NCBI RefSeq assembly: GCF_000350225.1
Contig: NW_005179028.1
Location: forward strand, 122,469-186,468
DNA length: 64,000 bases
Source of the DNA: Chondrus crispus
Lineage: Eukaryota; Rhodophyta; Florideophyceae; Gigartinales; Gigartinaceae
Reading direction: 5' to 3'
A program made the position numbers and the translations under genes. The first letter of the stretch is position 1, and every line of letters starts with the position of its first letter. Below are positions 41,934-51,815 of this stretch, one piece after another. Below the pieces are notes generated by a model that made no database searches, was not told the origin of the DNA, and saw nothing but the letters and a program-made list of their open reading frames with translations.

Positions 41934-42854
41934 ATGGGCCGCACAAACCACCGCCGCCATGGCGGCCGCACGTCTTCCAATCGCCATCACGTCCCCGACG
42001 ACTCGCCCTCTGGCTCGTCAGGCTACAATGGTCCCCCCCTCTCCATGTGGGATTTCAACCATTGCGACGCCCGTCGCTGCACGGGCCGCAAGCTTTCGCG
42101 CCACGGAATTGTTCGCTCCGTCCGACCGACGACCTCCATCCCCGGCGTTGTTCTCTCCCCCCAAGGCGCTAACGCCATCTCACGCGAGGACGCCCCGATG
42201 ATAGCTTCTGCGGGCCTCGGCGTCGTCGACTGCTCGTGGGCACGCCTGGATGAGGTACCTTTTGATCGCCTCCGCTCGGGCGCTGATCGCCTCCTCCCAT
42301 TTCTCATCGCCGCTAATCCGGTCAATTATGGGAAACCGTTGCGCTTGTCGTGCGCGGAGGCCCTCGCTGCCGCCCTTCATATAGCAGGGTTCGGGGAGGA
42401 GGCAAGAAATGTTATGGCCAAGTTCGTGTGGGGCGACGGTTTTTTCACTCTTAATAAGGAGCTTTTGGATGCCTACGCGGATTGTAAGAATGGAAAGGAA
42501 GTTGTTAGCGTGCAGAATGAGTACATTGAGACGTGTGAGAGAGAGGTAAGGGAGAGGAAGGAGAGGGAGTACAATCCCTTTCCTGACATGACTTCGAGCG
42601 AGGAGGATGACGAAGAGGAGGATGACGGCCGTGGTGTGGAAGATGAGGCAAACAGCGGGGATCGCGGTGATGACCTCAAGCCGCCGCGGCTTGAGAAAGA
42701 GGAGCCTGACTCTGAGGCCGACGGCATGACTGGTTCATCGGTTAACAAAGAGGTTTATGTAAATTCCCAAGAACAGAATGATGCCCCGGATGCACCTATC
42801 GCAGAGGCTGCTGCTTTGCAAATAGAAGATGAAGCGCCCGCTACTGGAGGGTGA
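41934..42854 (+). CDS. TSR3: 18S rRNA aminocarboxypropyltransferase TSR3
   Basis: A 306-residue protein starting at the ATG in MGRTNHRRHGGR. TSR3 transfers the aminocarboxypropyl group of S-adenosylmethionine to a hypermodified pseudouridine in 18S rRNA, a late cytoplasmic step of small-subunit maturation. Diagnostic motifs are DFNHCDARRCTGRKLSRHG (about 40-58), VVDCSWARLDEVPF (about 97-110), LPFLIAANPVNYGKPLRLSC and the closing WGDGFFTLNKELLDAY. The family lies in the SPOUT-like fold. After residue 210 there is a long acidic tail (SSEEDDEEEDDGRG), common in TSR3 of other eukaryotes. No introns or lesions are visible. Confidence 0.95.
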   Translation: MGRTNHRRHGGRTSSNRHHVPDDSPSGSSGYNGPPLSMWDFNHCDARRCTGRKLSRHGIVRSVRPTTSIPGVVLSPQGANAISREDAPMIASAGLGVVDCSWARLDEVPFDRLRSGADRLLPFLIAANPVNYGKPLRLSCAEALAAALHIAGFGEEARNVMAKFVWGDGFFTLNKELLDAYADCKNGKEVVSVQNEYIETCEREVRERKEREYNPFPDMTSSEEDDEEEDDGRGVEDEANSGDRGDDLKPPRLEKEEPDSEADGMTGSSVNKEVYVNSQEQNDAPDAPIAEAAALQIEDEAPATGG

Positions 42855-43516
42855 CACGTCATGGCAGTTGCGAAAAGCAATTGAGGAGCACAGTTAATCC
42901 CAAGCGGATAGTCGACTGTACCGGCTGGATTTAATCAACAAAGGAAGGCGGGCTTCATGTGAGGCCAAGCGCGCACTGAATTCTGTTCCATCCCGATGTA
43001 ACAACATGACGGTCTCTTATACACTAGAAACTAGACTAGGTAGCCACCTGCCAGGAGGCTGCTGTCCTGAGTACCAGTACAAATGAGATTCGGAACACGT
43101 TTACATGCCTCATCATTTCGGGTCGTAGTTAGAGCAATCTGTCGTTCTGCTTGAAAAAGCAGCCAAGACTTTTCCAGCTGCAAATACTCAAATTGACGAC
43201 GTCAGTTACAGAGCTCGAATCCTGTTGTCCATCTGCCGCGCAGTAGAAGGCCTCCAGCACGCCAGTTCCAAACCATCACCCAAGACCCGTCTAGGTAATA
43301 TGTTTATTTCGGGCGTTCTTGTCTCCGGTATTTCATCCTTCTATCGGTATACATATGTGAAACGTCTGCTGTTATTGGATCATCCGGCTGTACATTGACT
43401 CCGTTACCTGCGGTCTATGATGAAGAGACGAAAACGATCACCTAGGTTACCACGATTCATCGGGTGACGCGGCTGCGCAAAATGACAGTTGCGGTAACAG
43501 ATTTAAGCATTCCCCC
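42855..43516. other. Intergenic DNA
   Basis: This lies between the convergent 3' ends of the TSR3 gene and the flavin oxidase gene. Nothing else is supported. Confidence 0.5.
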
Positions 43517-46500
43517 TCAGCGTTTCAAGACTGGAAGATACTTGGCCATGTAAAGTTCCTTCTGCGGACCCGTGCCGAACTCCTGAGTCCGCAAGTACTC
43601 GGAGAGACATCTCTTAGTCATCAAGCCCCCATCTTTCATGTACAACTTCATCGCAATCTTTCGAAGCGTTTCTCTGTACGAGACTTCATTGTTGGATACT
43701 TGTTCAGCATGAAGCCTCAGTTCACGGACGATTTCGTCTGCATACCGATCCTTCAGTATCGACCCATTTAGGCCTACCATTCTTTGTCTCTTAGTCAGCT
43801 CCTGGAAGCGTTTCGGAAACGCTCCTTCTCGGCCTGCCACGACTTCTGGGCTGTGGAAATGTAGAAAAGCTTTCGCTTCCTTATCATTGTCACGAGCTCT
43901 TTCTTCAATTCGTTCATGAACAAGTTCCAGAACTTGCTCTTGGGTCAGACTTGTCGGTTCCTTCTTGAAGTTGAAGAGCGCGAAGGCCATCTCATCGACC
44001 AGATCCATGAAATTCCCGTATACATCTGAATATCCGATCAAAGCTCGCGTTAATGCCCTTTCTCGTTCATCTGTCCAAAATGCGTTGGGAGAGCTATTCG
44101 GCGGTAGCTGTGACTTTCGCCGCTTCGCCAATGCCCGTGGCGTCACGGTAGGCTGGGTCACAACGCTGACCGCTGGTTCAGCATTTGCAATTTCTGCGTT
44201 TCGTAAGCCCTCATCTCTCACGGGTGGGGCACCATCAACGCTCTCAATGCAAGCCAAGAGCCTCCGCGCTGATTTCAGCCCTGTTTCATAGGCGCCATGG
44301 ACGCACTGCCATCCCAAATCACTGCAGTGCTCTCCCGCAAAGAAGAGGTACGGATGAGGGTCGTCTGGTGGTTCTGGTGTTGCTATCTGATCAATCATCT
44401 GCCAGTTTGAACCGCAAGGCATAAATGAATATGAGCCAAGGGCATACGGGTCCTCATCCCATCGTGTGACGATGTACTCTTCTGGTGCTGGAAACTTTGA
44501 CCATGTCAGACTGCGTTGCTGGGGCCCTAACTCAATCTCCTCAAGATCCTTCTCATCTCCGCGCTGATCCATATGGTCGTGCATCTTTGCTGCTTTCTGA
44601 CGCAGCCTCGCCGAATGCTCAGGTCGTTTCGAGGGAGCCTTTTGGTCCTGTTCTGCTTGTGGTCCCCAATCCATGACCAGTCCGCAAGAGCTACACTGTA
44701 CACCACCCCCATTTCTACCCTGCGAAGTGTCCTTGGTCACAGCAGCTCCACAATCAACTTTTTCACAGATGTTGAGAAGCTGTGCAACTCTTCTTCGTTC
44801 TTTTGAGGTTTTGTTGGCTGCTTGGGCAGCAGCATCATCTACAGAAGTGTCGTTGCTCCGCTCTCGCTTGCAGAACATACCACCAAGAACGGTGAGTACT
44901 TCCGCCACTACCCCAGCATCAGAGAGACCGCTGAAGCCCTTGGCAAACCCGCTTTGAGCGAATACTTGCACCAGAAGAACTCCAGTTTTCCCGTAGCTGT
45001 GCAGATTAAAGAACTGAAACCTAGGGTCTAAACAGTTGAGCTGTGGGATCTTGGGGGGCCAAAATACGTCTTGCTTTCGAAAGCGCAAGACCACTTTGTT
45101 GTGGACCCCCATTGCCATGCCCCCGATTGCTTCCACCTTGTCATATGAGAGAGGGGGGGAGAATTGGACTGAGCTTTCTGCATGCTCTCCTCGCAAGACT
45201 CCAAGCGGGACCGTCATAATAACAAAGTCTCCTGGATACACATCACCAGTGCGAGTCGAAACGATTATGGATCTTGAGTGGACATCTGAAACGCCTTGAG
45301 ATGTCGCATGGGGATCATTTGACTTTGTGCCGCTAAACCCCTGAGCCTCTCCGATCTCTGATGTTCCCTCATCAACAACGGCTTTGTGCACTTTGGCAAC
45401 TCCGCAAACAGCTTGGCCGAGGCGGATATCGACGCCATGCGCCAACTTGTCTATAAGAAAAGGAGTGTAGCCATCGAGTACAATTCGATCTCCGCTACCT
45501 CCGCGTTTGTTCGCAATCATAGGCTTTGGCGGCTTTTGAGTGTTGATGACAGCTTTCGTCAATCGTGCGGCCTGCTGACGGATCCCATTCGCAGACATTG
45601 CTGGAAGCTCACCCGGATACGGCGGATCGTCCTCATCAAACTGGGAGCCAATCTGAATGTCTGAGCAGGATGCATCCATACCAGCACTGGCCTGCATCAA
45701 GGCCATTCGATCCATGGAGGAGCAATACCCTACGCTCCTCGCGCAGATCTTCTTCATGATCGCATGCTCGACATCTGTCAACTTTCTCTCCCCCAGTTGA
45801 TCGCACACATACTCGACACCACAATCGAAGACGGACTGCAAATCGGCGGCGCCGTCGTCCGATACAGCGGACACAGCGGCCATGTACCTGCTGGCCATGA
45901 AGAATATATTATGGACCTCGACGACCTTCTCCGACGGGATACGCTTGCCAGTGTTTTGATCAAACCAGAGAGCGTGTTCGGTGCTTTCATAGAAGCCACC
46001 GCCGGCGACGACGGGGGCACGAATCTTTTCCTGAATGGCGCGATGGAATACGTGCTGGCTGTCGTCGCCGCAGCCGTGCATGATGGAGGCGCCAATGTCT
46101 ACGGCCGTAAGCGGAGCGGCGTCAGAAGTTTCGCGCGGTGGGTTGAAGGTGCCGTTCACCAAGGCAGCGAATGGAAGCGCGTGAGGAGTCTCTTTGGAAC
46201 TTGACGGATGGGCAAGGGCGGGGTTGGGAGACTTTGTGTTCGGAGCCCAGTCGCGTACGTCGGCGGCGGAGTGTAAATCAGCTGTCGGGGCAGTACTTGG
46301 GTCCGGAGCGGCGGGGTCTGGCGGTCGATCGTGCGGGGCTTGTTGTAGCGGTTGGTCTGGGTCATGTTCCACGGTGTTGAGCCATGTGGTGAGTATACGG
46401 CCGCCGACGCGGTTGCGTGCCTCGAGGACAGTAACTTGGATGTCATGTTGTGAGGCGAGAAGCTGCTGTGCAGCGGCGAGCCCGGCGACGCCTGCGCCGA

Positions 46501-46546
46501 CGATGATGGCGTGGCGGCGCGGCCGGGCGCGCGGGGGTTGGGACAT
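43517..46546 (-). CDS. LSD1/polyamine-oxidase-like flavoprotein with Cys4 insert
   Basis: The start is the ATG at 46544-46546 (MSQPPRARPRRHAIIVGAG), giving 1009 residues. The FAD-binding motif GAGVAGLAAAQ and EARNRVGGRI lie at the N-terminus, TVPLGVLRGEHA is the FAD-domain strand near the middle, and LFFAGEHCSDLG with GAYETGLKSARRL (about 735-756) closes the flavin site. Flavin amine oxidases demethylate histone lysines (LSD1) or oxidise polyamines. No SWIRM domain precedes the FAD site. A Cys4-type insert (about 585-617, CEKVDC and QCSSCGLVMDWG) splits the catalytic domain before WSKFPAPEEY. The last 200 residues (FWTDERERALTRALIGYSDV, KRFQELTKRQRMVG) are helical and unassigned, perhaps Myb/SANT-like at the start. 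A histone-related role is more likely than polyamine oxidation, but unproven. Confidence 0.85.
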   Translation of the reverse strand: MSQPPRARPRRHAIIVGAGVAGLAAAQQLLASQHDIQVTVLEARNRVGGRILTTWLNTVEHDPDQPLQQAPHDRPPDPAAPDPSTAPTADLHSAADVRDWAPNTKSPNPALAHPSSSKETPHALPFAALVNGTFNPPRETSDAAPLTAVDIGASIMHGCGDDSQHVFHRAIQEKIRAPVVAGGGFYESTEHALWFDQNTGKRIPSEKVVEVHNIFFMASRYMAAVSAVSDDGAADLQSVFDCGVEYVCDQLGERKLTDVEHAIMKKICARSVGYCSSMDRMALMQASAGMDASCSDIQIGSQFDEDDPPYPGELPAMSANGIRQQAARLTKAVINTQKPPKPMIANKRGGSGDRIVLDGYTPFLIDKLAHGVDIRLGQAVCGVAKVHKAVVDEGTSEIGEAQGFSGTKSNDPHATSQGVSDVHSRSIIVSTRTGDVYPGDFVIMTVPLGVLRGEHAESSVQFSPPLSYDKVEAIGGMAMGVHNKVVLRFRKQDVFWPPKIPQLNCLDPRFQFFNLHSYGKTGVLLVQVFAQSGFAKGFSGLSDAGVVAEVLTVLGGMFCKRERSNDTSVDDAAAQAANKTSKERRRVAQLLNICEKVDCGAAVTKDTSQGRNGGGVQCSSCGLVMDWGPQAEQDQKAPSKRPEHSARLRQKAAKMHDHMDQRGDEKDLEEIELGPQQRSLTWSKFPAPEEYIVTRWDEDPYALGSYSFMPCGSNWQMIDQIATPEPPDDPHPYLFFAGEHCSDLGWQCVHGAYETGLKSARRLLACIESVDGAPPVRDEGLRNAEIANAEPAVSVVTQPTVTPRALAKRRKSQLPPNSSPNAFWTDERERALTRALIGYSDVYGNFMDLVDEMAFALFNFKKEPTSLTQEQVLELVHERIEERARDNDKEAKAFLHFHSPEVVAGREGAFPKRFQELTKRQRMVGLNGSILKDRYADEIVRELRLHAEQVSNNEVSYRETLRKIAMKLYMKDGGLMTKRCLSEYLRTQEFGTGPQKELYMAKYLPVLKR

Positions 46547-47688
46547 TGGGGTAGAGCGTGAGAACGTTGACGCGGGGCGCGGATATGGAGCGGGCGTGTT
46601 CGAGTTTCCGAGTACAGTAGACGGTGAGAGGTAGGGCGGTATCGCAAAGCACCTCAAAGCGGATCAAAGCTACTGCGGAGCGTCGCCAACGGTGGCGAGG
46701 GTTAAGGTGGGCCGTTTTGGCGCCAAACCGCGTGGACGTCCCATACGCCTCGGAATAAGCCTTTAAATGGTCCGAAGGAGATGTTCTGGGGCAAGAAAAG
46801 GCCTTTTTGGCGCAATACTGCCTACAAACCATTACACTGCACCGCGCAGACCTTGCACAGGGGCGCGACCGACCCCCCGAGACAGCGAGATGAGGTGTAA
46901 ATCGAAGTTTTCCCTCCCTTCCACAAGGTCCCCACGAAAAAGTCGGTCCAGAAAAATGGCTGAATGCAGCCCCGCCTGAACGAAAGACTGCAGGCAGAAC
47001 GAAAGCGCACCCCACGTGTACACACACCAGAGTCCGGCGTGTCCTCCACGTGTATTGCGATCCCTCTGAATGGCATCGTTGGCACACGTGCCGTTTATCA
47101 TCGGTCCAATCACCAACCTTCTCCGCCAGTCCAGTACAACCAGAATTGTTTACAATTCTGTTCACGGTGCTGAACTGTCCAAACGGGCACCAATACCGTA
47201 CCAAGGGCACTTTACTGTGCGCTACACTTGGTACAGAGACTACCTCCTCAATAGTGCAGTTTTGATTAGTGCAAACCGCCAATAGTGCAGGTCAAAGCCG
47301 CTTGTCACGACTTTCGACACGTGTGCAGCTTACAGTACATGTCACTACATTTCAAGTAAAGCTACTGTACAGTATGCTGTAAAAGTGGTTGGCGAGATCT
47401 TCCCTTAAATAGTGTAATACGCCAATAGTGCAGTATATAACCGCGTGGCACGGTACTGCACTATTGAGCGGTATGGACTGTAGTACGTACTGTACGGCAG
47501 TTGAGATCGTCCCATGTGATCCCTGTGGCCAGGGACAACCATCACCATCACCATCACACATCAGGTCCTCCTCTCCCTCCCCTCCTCCACCTCCGTACGC
47601 CGCCACTTCATCCATCAACCGCGCTCCACCTGCTGCCTGCATCCTTCCCTCTCCCAGCTTGCAGCGCTCCGCCTACCGCCAATCCCCA
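46547..47688. other. Intergenic DNA with repeated CCAATAGTGCAG words and a TATA box
   Basis: Long minus-strand frames here have no motif and are rejected. AATAGTGCAG or variants occur at about 47253, 47280 and 47422, with CACTATTG at 47459 in the opposite sense. TATATAA at 47434-47440 may serve the gene at 47689. A CATCAC microsatellite lies at about 47540-47562. Confidence 0.5.
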
Positions 47689-48039
47689 ATGGCCTTCATC
47701 CCCTCCCTTCCCCTCGCCCGCGGTCGTCTTAAGCCCTGCACGCCTTTGGTCCGCCCTCCCTTTCAAGCTCCCCGCACATCTCGCCATCCCCCAGCCGCCA
47801 ACTTCTCCACCGCCCGCGACGCCACCCCTACACAAGTTTGTCCTCAGTGCGCCGACCGCAAGACCCTCCCTTGCACCCTTTGTAATACCTTCGGCTTTCT
47901 CGAAGTCAACGAGGCCACCGTTTGGCGCACCTGTCACATCTGCAAGGCCCAGGGCAACATTCCCTGTCCAGCGTGTAGCCCACCCCCGAAAGATAATTCA
48001 CAAAAGCCTCAGATAGCTCCCGCCAACCAACAACAGTAG
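47689..48039 (+). CDS. Plastid-targeted DnaJ-type zinc-finger protein
   Basis: The ATG at 47689 (MAFIPSLPLARGRLKPCTP) is preferred because the frame upstream is low complexity. The 116-residue product starts with a basic Ser/Pro/Arg-rich stretch of about 45 residues, typical of a plastid or mitochondrial transit peptide. It then has paired C-x2-C motifs: CPQC, CTLC, CHIC and CPAC, each followed by a short turn, in the pattern of DnaJ/BSD2-like zinc fingers. Such proteins act as chaperone co-factors or redox helpers in plastids. It ends with a polar tail (ANQQQ) at 48039. The next gene starts after only 17 nt on the same strand. Confidence 0.72.
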   Translation: MAFIPSLPLARGRLKPCTPLVRPPFQAPRTSRHPPAANFSTARDATPTQVCPQCADRKTLPCTLCNTFGFLEVNEATVWRTCHICKAQGNIPCPACSPPPKDNSQKPQIAPANQQQ

Positions 48040-48056
48040 AAAGGAACCACTCCATC

Positions 48057-48896
48057 ATGCCTCCACTTACCAATACCGCAGTCCTCGCACTCGTGTACGG
48101 CGACCACTTGGCCGAGATTCTCACACACGCCTCCAAACCCGCAACACCTACCCTAGGTACGTTCTTTCTCCTCATTCTTTATAAACCTTCTCGCAAACTA
48201 TGCAACGCCAACGTCCACGCCAACGCTCACCACCCTTTCTCCTCTAATCCCAACTCCCCACCTCACGCAGACCGCATCGTCGATGAAGGCGTCACCACAG
48301 GCCTCATGCTCACCCCTTCCGAGCTTACCTCCGCCGCCGGCGCAGCCTCCCTGTGCCCTCAAGTCTATCAAATGGCTGTCTCCATCACCTCCGCCTCCGG
48401 CATTGTCTCGCTGCCCGCCGAAGACACTGCCGCCGAACTTGCCAATCCATCCCCCGGCACCCGCGTTTTCCTCATAGACGCAGGCTCCGACCTTCATCTC
48501 GCAGAAGCGGCCGTCACCGAAGCTGCAGCCGCCTTTCCGGCACGCTTCAAGCACGAGCCGACACGCGCGTCCAACCCCGACGTCGCCCCGACAGCGTCCG
48601 CGATCATAGGCGTCATGCTCGTCGGCCGCGGTGAGTGGGATGATATGCTACCTTCGCCGCGTCGCAAAGGTCCCTGTTGTGATTTCCCCCTCCCGCGTCA
48701 GAGCTTTGAGACTGGTGATGAGGAGACACAGCTCGCCGGCTTTGTCGCGTGGAGCGGGGAGGGGCTCGTCAGGAGGGATGATAGGACAAGACTCGGGCAT
48801 GCGGGTTCCGCGCCTGGGGAAAGCTTTTTAAGACTAGAGCAGGCCGTTGCCGAGCCGCTGTCGAAGACGGGCTTACTCAAAAAGTACGGCGCTTGA
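48057..48896 (+). CDS. Unknown soluble protein, probably with one in-frame intron
   Basis: The ATG at 48057 (MPPLTNTAVLALVYGDHLAE) opens 279 codons. The stretch 48157-48270 (114 bases) begins GTACGT, is pyrimidine-rich and ends CACGCAG. Its translation is low complexity and splicing it keeps the frame, joining PTL to DRIVDEGVTTGLMLTP through a new Asp. The spliced product has about 241 residues: beta-alpha character (VYQMAVSITSASGIVSLP, GTRVFLIDAGSDLHLAEAAV), then SAIIGVMLVGRGEWDDM and a C-terminal amphipathic part. No family is recognised. Its position 17 nt after the zinc-finger gene may mean a shared transcript. Confidence 0.6.
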   Translation: MPPLTNTAVLALVYGDHLAEILTHASKPATPTLGTFFLLILYKPSRKLCNANVHANAHHPFSSNPNSPPHADRIVDEGVTTGLMLTPSELTSAAGAASLCPQVYQMAVSITSASGIVSLPAEDTAAELANPSPGTRVFLIDAGSDLHLAEAAVTEAAAAFPARFKHEPTRASNPDVAPTASAIIGVMLVGRGEWDDMLPSPRRKGPCCDFPLPRQSFETGDEETQLAGFVAWSGEGLVRRDDRTRLGHAGSAPGESFLRLEQAVAEPLSKTGLLKKYGA

Positions 48897-49136
48897 CCCG
48901 CAACGAGGCCTGTATGGGCCTTTGTGTTGGTAGAAGGAACTGTTTATGTTCTTTGCGCTAAGAACCACGCTATGTGCATGTTCGTTTCAGTTGACCGGTC
49001 TTCTTACAATAAAGATGGGATGTTTGTGCGTGCAACTTTCACTCGCTGGGAACCATTTGCTGCCCTTGTCCGCAACCTTTCTCCGCCGCGAACGCTCCGT
49101 TTTGTGCCCAGAGACCTTGCTGCAACCTCGAAAACC

Positions 49137-50735
49137 TTAAATACCACCACCTTCTGTGAGCTCCAGCTCCGGCTCATAGATGGGCTTGCAAAACGGTGAA
49201 TCCGGTCCGAACGAGTTCTGCTTGCAAGCCGAGACTATAATCGAGTACATAAACACACCAAAGAGCGCCAGAAGCGTTCCCGCGATATTGAGGGCGTTGA
49301 CTTTCGTCTTGAAAATGATGATAGATGTCGCGATAACGACTGCCCGCTTTACACAGTTGCCCACGGAATGCGTCACAGGGCTGACTTTCCGCAAAATCAT
49401 GTAGCTACTCAACACGTCAAGGCATCGACAGGCACCCGCAACTGTGAGCATTCGGTACAGCCTTGTTGTGCTGATCCCCGTGGTCGCCTGACTCACCGCA
49501 GCGCCGGCAAGAGGTACGCCCTCCCAAAAAAAGCAGATAGGCAAGAGAACGAAGAAAGCCAGTATGCTCATGGTGGAAAACAAATTCACGTTATCAAGCG
49601 AACTTAACGTAGACTCCTCCTCCTCAGTGACTATTCTCTCCTTTCCATTCCGATCAGTGGCAGTTCTATCACCACTGCTTGTGTCCATCAGCTTCTTGGA
49701 CAAAACATTCCTCCACTGCAGGGCAAGATTAGAACCGAGCGCAGCAAAAAGGCCGATCCAATTGAACGACACTTCATTAGCCGACGCGAGAGCGACACCT
49801 GCGACGATGGGAAACAAAGAGACCAAAATTCCCCACGTAGGAATGTCACCCAATATCGACGGCGTGAGTGCAAACGAGAAAAATGGCTCGGTACTCTTGA
49901 CGGTATGCGTGAACGCGACGGAAACCTTCCCCAGCGACATGTTAGTGAGTAAAAAGCCCGCTGCATGCAACACAGCTAAGGGGGTGGCAAAACGAAGCAA
50001 GAAGCCGTTGAGCTTTGGCGGCTTCTTCAGCCGAAAGAGCCAAAACGCGGCCATGACGCCTCCTGCAACGGCAAACTGCACCACTGTACATGTAAGCGGA
50101 TATGGAAATACCTTGAGGACTTGCTTATTGTAGACGTTAAACACGGTGTTCGACCAATACCACAAAACGAAAAGCGCCATGAGCAGCAAAGTGGCGCCGA
50201 CGCCGGAGTCGAACCCCGCAGCAAGCTGACGACGCAGGTATTGAAAGTCGAGCTTCTTCTTTCCAGTGGGTCTTCGACGGACGAGACGGCGTGGAACGAC
50301 AGGGGAGGCGCCGAAGGAGCCGTCGCTTATTTGTAGGGCTCCAGAAGCGTCAACGAGCGAGGCCGGGACTGATTTGAAGATTTCTACTGTGATAGCGGGA
50401 TCGCGGAGGGCAGCAAACGATGGAGAGTCTGCCAGCGAGGATGGGGGCGGCGACGATATGGCATCGGACGGTGATACAGAGGCCGCGCCTGGGGCGCCTG
50501 GGTCGTAGGGTGGTAAATCAGACGGTTGGTTTGCATCACGATTCTTGGGTGGAGGGGTAGGGGGGTTCGAATCGTCTGCTGGGGGGTTTGAGGAGGCGCC
50601 GAGGGCTGCGTATGGAGTTGAGCGACGGCGCGGACGACGATGGGTAATGGCGGGTTTGTACGGCCTGCACAGGAGGGTGAGGGAGCCAGCAGGCATCGGA
50701 AGGCGTGCTGGAGAGGCGAAGGCGGTGGTAGACAT
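49137..50735 (-). CDS. Plastid sugar-phosphate/phosphate translocator (TPT/PPT family)
   Basis: The start is the ATG at 50733-50735 (MSTTAFASPARLPMPAG), giving 532 residues. A Ser/Arg/Pro-rich transit peptide and a disordered acidic stretch run to about 150. A typical drug/metabolite-transporter fold follows with eight to ten membrane helices: LLLMALFVLWYWSNTVFNVY (characteristic W-Y-x2-N-x-x-F-N-x-x-N-K start), the Lys-rich VSVAFTHTVKSTEPFFS loop, the NVLSKKLMD motif and the last helices HSVGNCVKRAVVIATSIII. These translocators exchange triose phosphate, 3-phosphoglycerate or PEP for phosphate across the inner plastid envelope. The N-terminal extension is longer than usual. No damage is seen. 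Confidence 0.93.
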   Translation of the reverse strand: MSTTAFASPARLPMPAGSLTLLCRPYKPAITHRRPRRRSTPYAALGASSNPPADDSNPPTPPPKNRDANQPSDLPPYDPGAPGAASVSPSDAISSPPPSSLADSPSFAALRDPAITVEIFKSVPASLVDASGALQISDGSFGASPVVPRRLVRRRPTGKKKLDFQYLRRQLAAGFDSGVGATLLLMALFVLWYWSNTVFNVYNKQVLKVFPYPLTCTVVQFAVAGGVMAAFWLFRLKKPPKLNGFLLRFATPLAVLHAAGFLLTNMSLGKVSVAFTHTVKSTEPFFSFALTPSILGDIPTWGILVSLFPIVAGVALASANEVSFNWIGLFAALGSNLALQWRNVLSKKLMDTSSGDRTATDRNGKERIVTEEEESTLSSLDNVNLFSTMSILAFFVLLPICFFWEGVPLAGAAVSQATTGISTTRLYRMLTVAGACRCLDVLSSYMILRKVSPVTHSVGNCVKRAVVIATSIIIFKTKVNALNIAGTLLALFGVFMYSIIVSACKQNSFGPDSPFCKPIYEPELELTEGGGI

Positions 50736-51308
50736 GCTGGGGGATCCTCCGCAACGCGGAGCGCTTGGAGGGAGAGGGCAGAGGGCAGAGTTGAGGGGAT
50801 GGGGACGGGCGACGGTGATGACGGGGCAGGGAGTAGAAAGGCGTGTGAGGGAGATGGAGGGGATGAACGAGAAAGTTCGGGTACAAATGTGGCGGAGCTT
50901 GAGGTGAGCGGGGATTGGACGAGCACCGAGGAATAGATGGGTCTGGCGACAATGTAGCACGACGCAATTGGACAAATTTAACTGGAATATTTCTCCACCA
51001 ATCGTCACCTTTCATTGGCTCTTCCGGAGTCGCTTTCCATGTGATGGCGGCATGCTCGTTCGGCGGAGCATTTTTCACCCATGGCGCATATGTTGATTTT
51101 AAATTAGAGAAAATTAGGTACAGCCCAATGGAGACTTCGCTGGACCGACAGATGCGAGAAATTGGAGATGTTTTTCCGTATACAGGGGGTGCCCTCATTA
51201 ATGCACATTTGGACAATGCACATTTGGACAATGCATATGCCCAGTATTGCACCCCTACGGCCGGAACACGGTTCTTACACGTGTTAAGTTGTCCAGACGG
51301 ATACTGTA
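50736..51308. other. Intergenic DNA upstream of the translocator
   Basis: A 15-bp unit (ACATTTGGACAATGC) is repeated at about 51205-51234, and the stretch ends at the TA flank of pogo 2. No gene is supported. Confidence 0.5.
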
Positions 51309-51331
51309 CAGAGAAAAATCTCGATACAGTG
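51309..51331 (+). repeat. Left TIR of pogo 2
   Basis: 23 bp, identical to the reverse complement of 53998-54020; followed by weaker similarity for another ten bases. Confidence 0.95.
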
Positions 51332-51815
51332 GCCCCTAAAGGTGGCGACCCGGAAAGGCCATTAGGGTCACTGTACCGGTGAGGGTCACTGTACTGGAGC
51401 TGGATGCAGGTGCCCCGCAACGGCCCCAAACAAAGCGGTGAGGTCCAGCTGACAGAGCTGACAACTTAAAAAGCTAATAAAACTGGGGCCTGCACCCATC
51501 TGATGCAGCTCAAAGCTGGCGCGAAACTCAAATAGTCTTGAAAGTAACCAAAAAACAACCTTCGTGTCACCAACAACGAGCTGAGGGCCATCCAAAAACT
51601 GCCTTCTCGCTACCGCGAAGGCCACTGACGTAAGCCCTGACATCAGCATCGAGTACGACACTGTGTCATACTCTTCCAGTCTCAAAACATACTGTAGAGT
51701 ACACGTGCATGAACGTTACGACAGTCTTTCATGCTGTACTTAAACATCTTGAACATAGTTTGCAAGACAGAACGACCGCACATAGCGTCGTATCCCACAT
51801 TCGAGAGACGTCAAC

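Noticed and set aside
46443..47282. 279-codon minus-strand frame overlapping the oxidase start
   Set aside because: No ATG-supported product, mixed composition, no motif; it covers the promoter of the flavin oxidase.
50536..51429. 297-codon minus-strand frame upstream of the translocator
   Set aside because: Read in another phase of the translocator transit-peptide region, with no motif and weak composition.
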